64,000 nt of DNA from Prochlorococcus_E sp000760215 (GTDB taxonomy: Bacteria > Cyanobacteriota > Cyanobacteriia > PCC-6307 > Cyanobiaceae): the NCBI RefSeq assembly GCF_047303175.1, contig NZ_CP138945.1. One strand, written 5' to 3'. Positions 36,346 through 45,521 of the stretch are shown here, in pieces; the stretch's first letter is position 1; the number at the start of each line of letters is the position of its first letter. Below the pieces are notes generated by a model that made no database searches, was not told the origin of the DNA, and was given only the letters and a program-made list of their open reading frames with translations. The translations under genes and the position numbers were made by a program.

Positions 36346-36392
36346 CTACAAGTGATTTATATTGTGATTGAACTCAACTTTAAAAGGGATAC

Positions 36393-36430
36393 AAAAAAAG
36401 AGTATCACGGATTTGATTAAATACTCTTTT
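36393..36430 (-). terminator. Rho-independent terminator downstream of the GT4 gene at 36536
   Basis: On the minus strand AAAAGAGTAT and ATACTCTTTT form a 10-bp stem with a 15-base loop, followed by a T-run of seven. It lies about 105 bp after the stop at 36536 and before the next minus-strand gene, so it separates two transcription units of the island. Confidence 0.75.
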
Positions 36431-36535
36431 AAAATAGCATAAGATAAGGGAAAGTACAATCAACAAAAATGCTAGATAAACCTCTTATTACTTTGATTAT
36501 AAAGAAATATAATGATCAACGGATTAAAATTTAAA

Positions 36536-37561
36536 CTAGAATGTTCTTAAAATAGAAACTATAGAAAGTGAAAATGATTCCTCAGAATATGGCTTTGCTA
36601 TTAATGAAGAGTAATTAGACATTTTGTTTAGCTCTATATCCGTAAGATTCTCGAATCTAAACATAACATCAACAATTTCATTCAAATCACTTTCATTAAA
36701 AATAAATCCATTTACACCATTAACTAGAAGGTCTGATGAAGATCCAACATTTTCAGACAAAGCAAGAAGCATTCCTGAAGAGGCTGCCTCAACAGCAACA
36801 GTTCCCCAGTGTTCTATTCTACTTGGCAAAATAAGAGTGTAATGTGATCTATAAAGCATAGATAATTTTTCTGGTTGGAGGAAATCTTCTTCAGAGATAG
36901 AATTGGATTTAGGTATCTCATAATTACCACTGCCAACAATCTTTAGAGACCATTCACCTCCTAGTTCCTTATATCTAATAAATGATTTAATAAGCATATC
37001 AATACCTTTTCTATGTATTTTTTGACCTACGAATAAAAAAGTCTTTTTTCTTTTAATTTTTGAATTAATATCTAATATATTAGGAAAATATTTAGATGAA
37101 TAACCATAATATCCCCCATAGATTTTACTTGAATCAACACCAAATAATCTCAAAAGATTTCTTGCCTTTTCACCAGGAACTAAATATAAGTCTGCAATTT
37201 TAGAAATATAGAATCTAAAGTAAACAGAGCCAATTAATTGTCTTGGTGTATATCTTAGGTTATTATCTACCATCATCACAACTTTAGTTCCTAAGGGTTT
37301 TAATTTCTTAGCCAATGCAAGCCATACATTATGAGACCATCCTGTAATAATAAGAAGCTTTATCTTGCTTAGGTTGTCTCCAAGATATTGAATAGGGTCT
37401 TCATTTTCTTTTAGATATATAGGTGGATACTTTAAGTTAGAGAATCCTTGATATGGTACATTAGGTTTATCTGAAAAGACAGTTACTTCCAGACCGCAAT
37501 CAAAAAGTGATTCTATTCTTGTAGCACAAACAGGGTATCCTTCCCAATATATGACGATCAT
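36536..37561 (-). CDS. GT4-type glycosyltransferase
   Basis: A 341-residue GT-B glycosyltransferase. The N-terminal half shows LLIITGWSHNVWLALAKKL, and the donor-binding half has KTFLFVGQKIHRKGIDMLI, EWSLKIVGSGNYEIP and the EX7E-like block WGTVAVEAASSGMLLALSEN. These are hallmarks of GT4-like enzymes; donor and acceptor are unknown. A minus-strand terminator follows. Upstream lies a 535-base spacer that holds a broken glycosyltransferase fragment, so it may once have belonged to a longer run of such genes. Confidence 0.86.
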   Translation of the reverse strand: MIVIYWEGYPVCATRIESLFDCGLEVTVFSDKPNVPYQGFSNLKYPPIYLKENEDPIQYLGDNLSKIKLLIITGWSHNVWLALAKKLKPLGTKVVMMVDNNLRYTPRQLIGSVYFRFYISKIADLYLVPGEKARNLLRLFGVDSSKIYGGYYGYSSKYFPNILDINSKIKRKKTFLFVGQKIHRKGIDMLIKSFIRYKELGGEWSLKIVGSGNYEIPKSNSISEEDFLQPEKLSMLYRSHYTLILPSRIEHWGTVAVEAASSGMLLALSENVGSSSDLLVNGVNGFIFNESDLNEIVDVMFRFENLTDIELNKMSNYSSLIAKPYSEESFSLSIVSILRTF

Positions 37562-37667
37562 ATCTAAAACTCAATCTTATATTTATATAATACAAAGTCT
37601 GAATTACATATACTCATACAACTATTAGATTCTTCTAAGCATAATAAATGATGCTTTCTATTTACTC

Positions 37668-37857
37668 TTAGTAAATCACTTGAATATAGACTTGCCATTC
37701 TTTTATTATATTTTTTGAACTATAACGCAAGTGAAAGATTTTTCCTTCGTCTCTCATCTAAGCTATAGTTTGAATTCATTGATAGAGATAGATATTCTAT
37801 CAATAACAATTTTGAATTTACATTATCATGATTACTCAAAGCAAATACTCTTAAGAA
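37668..37857 (-). pseudogene. Remnant of a glycosyltransferase C-terminus (frameshifted)
   Basis: Read on the minus strand, one frame gives FLRVFALSNHDNVNSKLLLI, then SLSMNSNYSLDERRRKNLSL and AL before a stop. A shift of frame at that point continues as RYSSKNIIKEWQVYIQ to TAA. Together they match the usual end of GT4 enzymes (an Arg-rich helix, then a YSxxxIxxxW segment). No start or nucleotide-binding part remains upstream, so this is a decayed fragment in the 535-base spacer at 37562-38096. I saw nothing else in that spacer. Confidence 0.6.
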
Positions 37858-38096
37858 TTAAATTGAAATGAAGTTTAATACTAATTATATACTGTTGAAT
37901 GTAATATTTTTCATCTGTGATTTATCTAAAAGCATGCCAAATTAGCTATTAGTAAAAAACAAACCTTCCTATATTCTAAATTTAATGCAAATTAGATATA
38001 ACTGAAATGGTCATAAGTCTAGTTAAAAGGAATCATGCTCCAATTTGCGATAAAGTTGTAGTAACGAATAATTTTTAGTTCTGAAAGCATTCCATT

Positions 38097-39038
38097 GTGA
38101 CTAAATTAGTTAAAAACCTAGTGACTGGAGGAGCAGGTTTTTTAGGCTCTCACTTAATAGATCGATTAATGGAAGCTGGGGAAGAGGTCATTTGTCTTGA
38201 CAACTTCTTTACAGGTCGTAAGGAAAATATTATTCAATGGATTCACAACCCTAGATTTGAATTGATTAGGCATGATGTAACCAAGCCAATCCAACTTGAA
38301 GTAGATAAAATTTGGCACTTAGCTTGTCCTGCTTCTCCTGTTAGCTATCAATACAATCCAATAAAGACTTCTAAGACAAATTTTCTAGGTACATATAATA
38401 TGCTTGGCTTAGCTCGTCGTGTAAAAGCTCGTTTTTTATTAGCCTCTACTAGTGAAATATATGGTAATCCAGAGGTTCACCCTCAACCAGAGACTTATAA
38501 AGGTGCTGTAAATACAATTGGCTTAAGAAGTTGTTACGATGAAGGCAAAAGGATAGCAGAAACTCTTACATATGACTATTACAGAATGCATGGAATAGAT
38601 ATTCGTATTGCTCGCATCTTCAATACGTATGGTCCAAGAATGGATCAATCAGATGGGAGAGTAATTAGTAATTTTGTAGTTCAAGGGTTAAAAAACAATC
38701 CTATTACCATTTATGGTGATGGTAGTCAGACAAGATCATTTTGTTATGTTGATGACTTAATCAAAGGTCTTATAAAATTAATGGGATGCAATCATACTGG
38801 TCCAATAAATCTAGGGAACACCGAGGAATTTACTATTAAACAACTAGCTGAAATGATCAGATCAAAAATAGATGGGAATATTAAACTAGTAAATAAAAGT
38901 CTGCCGGAAGAAGACCCTCTACAAAGACAGCCAATAATATCTCTTGCTAAAAAAGAGCTTGACTGGGAACCATTGATTTCCATCGATGATGGTTTAGATA
39001 GGACTATTAATTACTTCAAGTCTCAACTAATGATTTAA
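38097..39038 (+). CDS. UDP-glucuronate decarboxylase (UDP-xylose synthase)
   Basis: Extended SDR of 313 residues. The cofactor motif is TGGAGFLGSHL at about 9-19, HLACPASPVSYQYNPIKTSK is the family signature, ASTSEIYGNPEVHPQPE follows, and the catalytic YxxxK is in RSCYDEGKRIAE. RIFNTYGPRMDQSDGRVISN is also characteristic of UXS. It converts UDP-glucuronate to UDP-xylose or its 4-keto intermediate. GTG start at 38097. It stands alone on the plus strand, better conserved and less A+T-rich than its neighbours, and may be a core gene inside the island. Confidence 0.91.
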   Translation: MTKLVKNLVTGGAGFLGSHLIDRLMEAGEEVICLDNFFTGRKENIIQWIHNPRFELIRHDVTKPIQLEVDKIWHLACPASPVSYQYNPIKTSKTNFLGTYNMLGLARRVKARFLLASTSEIYGNPEVHPQPETYKGAVNTIGLRSCYDEGKRIAETLTYDYYRMHGIDIRIARIFNTYGPRMDQSDGRVISNFVVQGLKNNPITIYGDGSQTRSFCYVDDLIKGLIKLMGCNHTGPINLGNTEEFTIKQLAEMIRSKIDGNIKLVNKSLPEEDPLQRQPIISLAKKELDWEPLISIDDGLDRTINYFKSQLMI

Positions 39039-39137
39039 GATGATTGGCTTAAGATAAATTAGTATGTTTTAAATTGTCTCCTTAAAACTTTTTAAATATA
39101 GTCTAGATATTGATATTTCAATGATTTGAATATTTTA

Positions 39138-41093
39138 TTAAAGTTTTTGATCGACTCTGTTCCATTCTGGGACAAGCTTTGATAATAAATCCAAGGTTTT
39201 AATCACGTTTCTTTCTTTTAATAATTCCCTTAGTATTTCAACCTCTTTCCACAATTTTTCATATGGTATTGATTTTTCTTTAGCTTTATAAATAAGTTTA
39301 TGTTGGGTTGGGATAGGTTTTGCATCAATAAGTAATTCTTCATAAAGCTTTTCTCCAGGTCGTAAGCCTGTGGAAATTATTTCAATGTCCCCATTCGGAT
39401 TATCATTATCTAAAACACTAAGGCCACTTAATCTAATCATTTGTTTTGCCAAATCTATAATGCGAACTGGCTCTCCCATATCTAGTAAAAACACATCCCC
39501 TCCTTGAGCAAGCACTGATGCTTGAATTACTAGCTGTGCCGCTTCTGGAATAGTCATAAAGTATCGGACCATATTTTCATGTGTGATTGTTAAAGGTCCT
39601 CCCTCTTTAATCTGCTTAAGAAATAAAGGTACTACTGAACCAGAGGAACCTAAAACATTGCCAAACCGTACCATTGCATAACAAGTTTTAGATTCAATTG
39701 AAGTCTTACTTTTATTATTTATATCATCACTCTGTTGAGCTGCTGCTTGCATTATGAGCTCTGCTAGCCTTTTAGATGCTCCCATTATATTTGTTGGTCT
39801 TATAGCCTTATCGGTTGAAATCAAGATCATCTTCTTTACCGAAAATTCTGATACTATTTCACAAAGAATATAGGTTGAAATAACATTATTTATTATTCCT
39901 TCGATTGGGTTTTCCTCTACAATTGGAACATGTTTATAAGCTGCTGAATGATAGACAATATCTATATTGTAAGTATTGAATATTTTTCTTAAAAGTGTTT
40001 CATCTTTAGCATCACCTAAAAGAGATATTATTTGAATCTGATTATTAATTGACTTTTTCAGCTCTTGCGTAACAGCATAAAGGTTAGGTTCACTTATATC
40101 TAAAAGTATTAGCTTAGATGGCTTAAGATCTAATATTTGACGACATAGTTCACTACCTATAGAGCCACCTGCTCCTGTAACAAATACGATGGAAGAAGTT
40201 ATCCCTGGACCAAGTAAAGAAGGGTCAGCAGGAACAGAATTTCGACATAGTATGTCATCTATAGAAATAGGTTTAAGATCTTCAATTTTAGTTCTCCCAG
40301 ATATAAGGTCATCTATTGAGGGGATCTGAAATATTGGTAGTTCATATTTTTGTATATTGTTGAATATCTCCATTCTCTTTGCTCGGCTTAAGGAAGGCAT
40401 AGCTATTAATATTTGGTCAATATTGTCAACAAAAGAGGGAATTAAATCTGGTGATTTTATAGGTTTGCCATATAACCTTCTCTGCCAAAGAGTTGGATCA
40501 TCATCTATGAAATTTTTAACGATATGTGTGTTGCCAATCTCTAACGAAATAGCTAGTTGAGCACCTGCCGATCCAGCTCCGTAAATTGATACTCGTGGAA
40601 GCTTAGAATTAGATGAAGAATTTGTAAATCTAAGTATATCTCTGAAAAATAATCTAGATATAGAGGTCGCTGAAGTTAACACTATCCAAAAGAGGAACCA
40701 TGTATTAAATGAAGGTATAGATAATCGAAATATTATCCCATAGAGATATGTTAAAACAAGGAATGAGAGATTTCTAAATGCCAAGAAATATATAACAAAA
40801 CTACTAAAATATCTTGTTAAACTTTGATATCTAGCTGTAAAAGTATAAATTAATATGGCTGAAAGAGGAACTGCATAAAACATCCATCCATATGCATGTG
40901 CAATTTTGGATTTATACAAAAGCAGTCCTGATGGAAGGCCTAAAAGAGGTATGTCTAGCCTAAGGTAAAGACATGAAAAAATGATAAATGGTATTAGTAA
41001 AAAATCTGATGCTAATAGCAAAGTTAATTTAGTCCTTGGCTTAAGCTTTAAAAGCGCTTGAAAGAAAGAAGTATATTTGCTTATTATAGTCAT
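39138..41093 (-). CDS. Membrane-bound NDP-sugar 4,6-dehydratase, CapD/WbpM family
   Basis: A 651-residue protein with four membrane spans in the first 150 or so residues, an intermediate NAD-binding domain (SIYGAGSAGAQLAISLE), and a C-terminal SDR domain. The latter has VTGAGGSIGSELCRQIL, YHSAAYKHVPIVEENPIEGI and STDKAIRPTNIMGASKR, where the WbpM family replaces catalytic Tyr. ISTGLRPGEKLYEELL closes the domain. WbpM/PglF enzymes make UDP-2-acetamido-4-keto-2,6-dideoxyhexose. It should feed the WbpV-like reductase at 46821. Confidence 0.92.
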   Translation of the reverse strand: MTIISKYTSFFQALLKLKPRTKLTLLLASDFLLIPFIIFSCLYLRLDIPLLGLPSGLLLYKSKIAHAYGWMFYAVPLSAILIYTFTARYQSLTRYFSSFVIYFLAFRNLSFLVLTYLYGIIFRLSIPSFNTWFLFWIVLTSATSISRLFFRDILRFTNSSSNSKLPRVSIYGAGSAGAQLAISLEIGNTHIVKNFIDDDPTLWQRRLYGKPIKSPDLIPSFVDNIDQILIAMPSLSRAKRMEIFNNIQKYELPIFQIPSIDDLISGRTKIEDLKPISIDDILCRNSVPADPSLLGPGITSSIVFVTGAGGSIGSELCRQILDLKPSKLILLDISEPNLYAVTQELKKSINNQIQIISLLGDAKDETLLRKIFNTYNIDIVYHSAAYKHVPIVEENPIEGIINNVISTYILCEIVSEFSVKKMILISTDKAIRPTNIMGASKRLAELIMQAAAQQSDDINNKSKTSIESKTCYAMVRFGNVLGSSGSVVPLFLKQIKEGGPLTITHENMVRYFMTIPEAAQLVIQASVLAQGGDVFLLDMGEPVRIIDLAKQMIRLSGLSVLDNDNPNGDIEIISTGLRPGEKLYEELLIDAKPIPTQHKLIYKAKEKSIPYEKLWKEVEILRELLKERNVIKTLDLLSKLVPEWNRVDQKL

Positions 41094-41181
41094 TCAGATA
41101 GAAACTATATAGAGCTTATAAATATAATTACAAATATAGCAAATATATAATATATTTCAAGATATATTTATCTAGAGATAA

Positions 41182-42150
41182 TTATAGTTTTCTAAGAATA
41201 GCTATATTGAATGGAATCGCAAAGTACTTTTCTAAAGTTAATCCGGCTACAATTACATAGATCAATGAAAGGAAAAGCCCATTTACATCGAATAAGAAGT
41301 AAAGGAGTGAGCATATAAAAGTAGAAATTATGTAAAGAGTCGATACAAAGGCATGACTCATACCAGCCTGATGAAGCCTTTGATAGAGATGTACTTTATG
41401 AGGAGAAAAAATAGGTTGCTTTGCTATATAGCGCCTTAACACACAAGTAAATGCATCTAGTAGTAATGGGGATGCCATGGTTAGAGCAAAGATTGAAAGC
41501 TGTGGTGTTGGGAGATGGAAAATCAATGTTGATAACAAAGCTCCTAAGAATAGGCTTCCAATGTCTCCCATAAACAATGCTGCTGGTTGCCAATTGAAAA
41601 GAAGGAATGCAAATATGGAGCCACAGATAGGTATAAGCACCGGGAAAGATATAAAAGAAATTGAAAGCAATATTACAAACATAGATCCTGCAAGCAATCC
41701 ATCTATTCCATCCATAAAATTAATAAAGTTAATTACTGATGTCGAAAATAACAAAGAAATTATAATAGTAATTAGGTAAGGGATATCAAGATCTAATAAA
41801 TAGATCTGAAATGGTGAGTTATTAATAATAAAATATGAGGTTAAGAGTTGGATTAAATATTTGTGAAATGGTTTTAAGTGATACTTATCATCAAAAAGAC
41901 CTGCGATAGCTATCGGTAAAAGAATTAAAGTATTTAAAGATGAAAATATAGTAGAGGTTAATAGAGATAAGGTTACAAATACAATGCCTCCAGCAGATGG
42001 CTTAGGCAAAACATGTGAGCTTCTGTTATTGGGTATATCTATGAAGTTAGATGTAAGTACTGGAATAATTAGAGATATACAAATATAAGAGATAATAAAA
42101 GATAAAATAAAATATATAATCTTTAATATATAAGTTTCTAAATAAAACAT
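41182..42150 (-). CDS. WecA/WbpL-like undecaprenyl-phosphate glycosyl-1-phosphate transferase
   Basis: A 322-residue polytopic membrane enzyme, about ten spans, of the MraY/WecA/TagO family. PKPSAGGIVFV, the Asp pair in INFMDGIDGLLAGSM, LFMGDIGSLFLGALL and the basic loop SPHKVHLYQRLHQAGMSHA are the expected catalytic motifs. It would load the first amino sugar phosphate onto undecaprenyl phosphate, starting the repeat unit. The dehydratase, this transferase and the next GT4 gene are arranged in one direction, matching O-antigen loci that start with FucNAc or QuiNAc. Confidence 0.92.
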   Translation of the reverse strand: MFYLETYILKIIYFILSFIISYICISLIIPVLTSNFIDIPNNRSSHVLPKPSAGGIVFVTLSLLTSTIFSSLNTLILLPIAIAGLFDDKYHLKPFHKYLIQLLTSYFIINNSPFQIYLLDLDIPYLITIIISLLFSTSVINFINFMDGIDGLLAGSMFVILLSISFISFPVLIPICGSIFAFLLFNWQPAALFMGDIGSLFLGALLSTLIFHLPTPQLSIFALTMASPLLLDAFTCVLRRYIAKQPIFSPHKVHLYQRLHQAGMSHAFVSTLYIISTFICSLLYFLFDVNGLFLSLIYVIVAGLTLEKYFAIPFNIAILRKL

Positions 42151-42201
42151 CGATAAAAGTCAGTATTGTATGATACTAGTATATATAAGTAACATTGTAG
42201 C

Positions 42202-43413
42202 TTATATGGAATTCAAATACTTTTGAAGTGCTACGTCTTTAGCTAAATATTTATTATAATAATTCTTACCATTTTGACCATATTTTACTAATTTCTCTGG
42301 TTGTCTTGCGTAATATAATAGGAATTCAGAAATTTTTGATATATTATAATTTTGAAAAGAAAAACCTGCCTCAGCTTGTTCTAAATAATAACTTATATCA
42401 GAAGGCGGTCCAATATATAAGACAGGTATACCCCTAGACATATAACCAAATAATTTACTTGGAACTACTAAGCCTGAAAAACTTTGTTTTAGGCTAACTA
42501 GTCCTAATGTTGATAATGATAAAGATTTTGGCAGCATTTCCATTTGAACCAAAGGCATTATATAAACAATATTATGTAATTTGGAATTATTTACTCTAAC
42601 TTTTATCTGATCTGCTTTCGTTGAATTAGTAAAGATAAGTACTTTGATATTTGACAGAGATAAAGATACATACTCAACTGCTTCTAAAAAAGATTCCAAC
42701 TCATGAGAATTCCCGATATTACCTGAATAGACGATATTAAATGTACCATATAGTTTATATTTTTGAACAAAGGGATTTTTTTCGGGATCTATATCTTCTA
42801 TAGGACCTGTAGACCAATTACTAATAATATCTATATTTGTACTTTTGACTCCTTTTATCATGAGTCTTTTAGACATATATGGTCCCAATGAATAAACAGT
42901 TTGAGCTCGCGAATAAGAGGCGTTAAAGATTATTTGGGTTAGAGGTTGTATTATTTTTGTCCACCTATTGTTGAAAGTTGCGTTGAAAACCTCTGGATAA
43001 AGATCCATTGCAATTATTTTATATGGAATGTTCCTGAGACTGGCTGCTAAGGCTGTTACTAAGATCAAAAATGGTGGATTAGTTTGAATTAAAAATAGAG
43101 AAGGCTTATTAGAGCTGAGAAAATATATAAGAACTGATAATGAAAAGTAAATATCGTTAAATAATCTATGGAAATAGTTCCTGGGTTTAAATATTATAGG
43201 GTTTACTCTCTTGATAGGTATTCCTTTAAATGAAGGTGGTCTTCCAGAAATTATTGTAGATGAGTTTTGATAGCTGACTGATGAACAAATAACATTAATA
43301 TTATAACCATTTTGATTAAGGTGATTGACTATATCTCTGGACAACTGAGCTCCAGACCAATCCTCTGGATAAAAATACTGTTCTGCAAAGTAGATATTAG
43401 GTTTGGTATTCAA
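42202..43413 (-). CDS. GT4 glycosyltransferase, WbuB-like
   Basis: A 403-residue GT-B enzyme. The N-terminal segment YFYPEDWSGAQLSRDIVNHL and LFLIQTNPPFLILVTALAAS are characteristic of WbuB-type transferases (L-FucNAc transferase of E. coli O26). The donor half shows FNIVYSGNIGNSHELESFLE and GLVVPSKLFGYMSRGIPVL. It probably adds the second sugar to the lipid-linked primer. It lies 51 bp downstream of the WecA-like gene and belongs to that transcription unit. Confidence 0.86.
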   Translation of the reverse strand: MNTKPNIYFAEQYFYPEDWSGAQLSRDIVNHLNQNGYNINVICSSVSYQNSSTIISGRPPSFKGIPIKRVNPIIFKPRNYFHRLFNDIYFSLSVLIYFLSSNKPSLFLIQTNPPFLILVTALAASLRNIPYKIIAMDLYPEVFNATFNNRWTKIIQPLTQIIFNASYSRAQTVYSLGPYMSKRLMIKGVKSTNIDIISNWSTGPIEDIDPEKNPFVQKYKLYGTFNIVYSGNIGNSHELESFLEAVEYVSLSLSNIKVLIFTNSTKADQIKVRVNNSKLHNIVYIMPLVQMEMLPKSLSLSTLGLVSLKQSFSGLVVPSKLFGYMSRGIPVLYIGPPSDISYYLEQAEAGFSFQNYNISKISEFLLYYARQPEKLVKYGQNGKNYYNKYLAKDVALQKYLNSI

Positions 43414-43561
43414 TTTAAGTTATAAGCTTAATTTAGATTATATAGCAAATATTAGATGAATTATGAATTTCTTATTATTTTTTATCCAAAATAATATAAG
43501 GATAGTTTGTTAATTATAAATAGTATTGACAATGTATCATTATTAAAACTGGATTATGATG

Positions 43562-44602
43562 TCAAATAAAATTCTTGTGTATTCTATCCCAATGCATTGT
43601 TTCTAAACACTTAATACAATTTCCACAACAATTAAAGTTTTTAATATTATCTCGGTCGATTATATATTCTGTCAGTGAGTTTTTAGGAAACCATTTAGGG
43701 TAAGGGTGGAAGAGGCCATAATGTGAACCAGGTAAAAAGATTGTTATACGAGATCCTAAGTAAACTGTTAAATGAGCAGGGAATGAATCTGATGCAATGA
43801 TATGATTAGAAGAAGTTATAAGATTTACTAAATCAGTTAAACTTGCATAGTGGTTAGCATAAGAATCTATACGTTTATCTGATTCATAATAAGATACCAT
43901 GATTCTATTATTGGATGAGTTTAGAGTAATTATTTCGTCTATAATTGATTGTGGTATTTCTTTATTTGGGCCTGTTTTGGAGGCAACTCCTACAGAAGGT
44001 AGAACAAGGATATCATTATAAGCTTTATCTTTTGATCTTGCTAGATATGAATTGTGAACATTGAAAATTATATTATCTCGTATTAATTGTGGATCAATCC
44101 TAAAATAATTGGATGATGTTGAAATTAATATGTCCAAAACATGGGTTGATTTTTTCGATTCATTAAGGAAAAATTTAGTATCTGAAGAATTCGCTTTAAG
44201 TTTACGGGAACCAATTAGTGACAGGAAAATATATTGTACTGCTAGATATACAAACTTTAAATTAATGGGTGCTTTTGTCCTGAGAGGCCTCCAGTATCTA
44301 TAGAAGGTTATATTGTACTTAAATTTATATTTTATTAAATCTATTAAAGGGAAAAATGATCGTTCTAATGGGCTCAACTCAAATACAGGTTTTTCTACTG
44401 GATCGTTTGTAGTTATAATATTGATATTGGTTTTAAGTAGTTTCTGTATTTGTCTAGCTATTGAATAGTAATGTGGTTGCACTATAAGCATAAATTCCAA
44501 GTCATGTCGAATATTATCAATGGACGCTAGTACTATGGTATCTAAAAATATATCGCCAACTTGTCTCTGAGATAAAATATATATTTTGCTGGTAGAGGTC
44601 AT
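43562..44602 (-). CDS. GT9-like glycosyltransferase with C-terminal cysteine motif
   Basis: A 346-residue protein. The second half has ILVLPSVGVASKTGPNKEIP and the block LITSSNHIIASDSFPAHLTV followed by SRITIFLPGSHYGLFHPY, which resembles the donor domain of heptosyltransferase-like GT9 proteins. The N-terminal half is divergent. The last 25 residues carry a CCGNCIKC cluster, a possible metal site. It directly follows the HldE-like genes (one base from the nucleotidyltransferase gene at 44604), so use of an ADP- or GDP-heptose donor is an attractive inference, not proven. Confidence 0.6.
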   Translation of the reverse strand: MTSTSKIYILSQRQVGDIFLDTIVLASIDNIRHDLEFMLIVQPHYYSIARQIQKLLKTNINIITTNDPVEKPVFELSPLERSFFPLIDLIKYKFKYNITFYRYWRPLRTKAPINLKFVYLAVQYIFLSLIGSRKLKANSSDTKFFLNESKKSTHVLDILISTSSNYFRIDPQLIRDNIIFNVHNSYLARSKDKAYNDILVLPSVGVASKTGPNKEIPQSIIDEIITLNSSNNRIMVSYYESDKRIDSYANHYASLTDLVNLITSSNHIIASDSFPAHLTVYLGSRITIFLPGSHYGLFHPYPKWFPKNSLTEYIIDRDNIKNFNCCGNCIKCLETMHWDRIHKNFI

Positions 44603-44603
44603 T

Positions 44604-45521
44604 CTATTTATCTAAAGATTTACATATTTCATTAATAAGTATTCTATGAACTGTATCAATTACAAAATTGTTGTTACTAACAACATTGAAAATATTTGTT
44701 TGGTTTAGAGTTAGTTTAGATTTTCCAGCAAATTGAAATACGTTATCTATACAAAGGTTACTTTTAAGGTGATCTAGTGTATTTTTGATTTTTATATCAT
44801 CTTCTTGGTAGCTGATAGCGATTATGACATCATTTGGACCTGTTAAATTTTCTATATCATGTAAATCATTTGAATCCTCTATAAATGTTTTAATATTCAA
44901 TATGTTATTAGTCTTATGTCTAAAAGAGGTAAGACTATTTAGCTGTTGATAAAAATCCCTAGAAGTATTATTACCAAAGGTTATAATACGAGAATTATTT
45001 GACATGGCTAATCTAATTTTCTGACTAATAGTATTTGTATAGTTCAGAATACTTTGACGACTTTCTTTAATTGCTGCTATAAGTGAATCTATATCTTTAG
45101 TAATGTGATTTTCTTGATAATTTTTTTGGATGATTTGATTAGCTATCTTAGTAGAGCTAAAACCGTCCTTTAAAGGAAATATTCTGATATCTTTTACAAG
45201 ATCAAAACCTACTACATCATTCTTGTTATAATCGCCTCCTTTTACTATTATATCTGGTTGTAAAGTTTGTATAAGGTGATATGGAGTCTGTTCATTAAAT
45301 AACAATACTTCATCTGCTATTTGCAATGATTGTAAAAACCCCTTCCTTATTTTTTCATCCAGGAAGGGACGGTGAGTGCCTTTATTAAGTTTAACTGATA
45401 AGTCACTATTAATTCCTATTATTAATATATCTCCTATAGATTTACAATATAATAATAATTCTATATGTCCTTGATGAACAATATCGAAACATCCGTTTGT
45501 AAAAACCTTTATTTGTTTCAT
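44604..45521 (-). CDS. HldE-type nucleotidyltransferase domain fused to a SIS-like domain
   Basis: A 305-residue two-domain protein. Residues 1-130 or so form a cytidylyltransferase-like fold: FTNGCFDIVHQGHIELLLYC carries the HxGH motif, followed by DILIIGINSDLSVKLNKG and the later IFPLKDGFSSTKIANQI. This is the heptose-1-phosphate adenylyltransferase type of HldE domain II. Residues 140-305 form a second domain with a sugar-isomerase-like pattern (RIITFGNNTSRDFYQQL and VIIAISYQEDDIKI), degenerate against GmhA. The gene overlaps the HldE kinase gene by 4 bases. Activation of heptose 1-phosphate is a family inference. Confidence 0.78.
   Translation of the reverse strand: MKQIKVFTNGCFDIVHQGHIELLLYCKSIGDILIIGINSDLSVKLNKGTHRPFLDEKIRKGFLQSLQIADEVLLFNEQTPYHLIQTLQPDIIVKGGDYNKNDVVGFDLVKDIRIFPLKDGFSSTKIANQIIQKNYQENHITKDIDSLIAAIKESRQSILNYTNTISQKIRLAMSNNSRIITFGNNTSRDFYQQLNSLTSFRHKTNNILNIKTFIEDSNDLHDIENLTGPNDVIIAISYQEDDIKIKNTLDHLKSNLCIDNVFQFAGKSKLTLNQTNIFNVVSNNNFVIDTVHRILINEICKSLDK

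Noticed and set aside
39039..39137. Terminator between the convergent UXS and CapD-like genes
   Set aside because: I found no stem with a T-run in these 99 bases.
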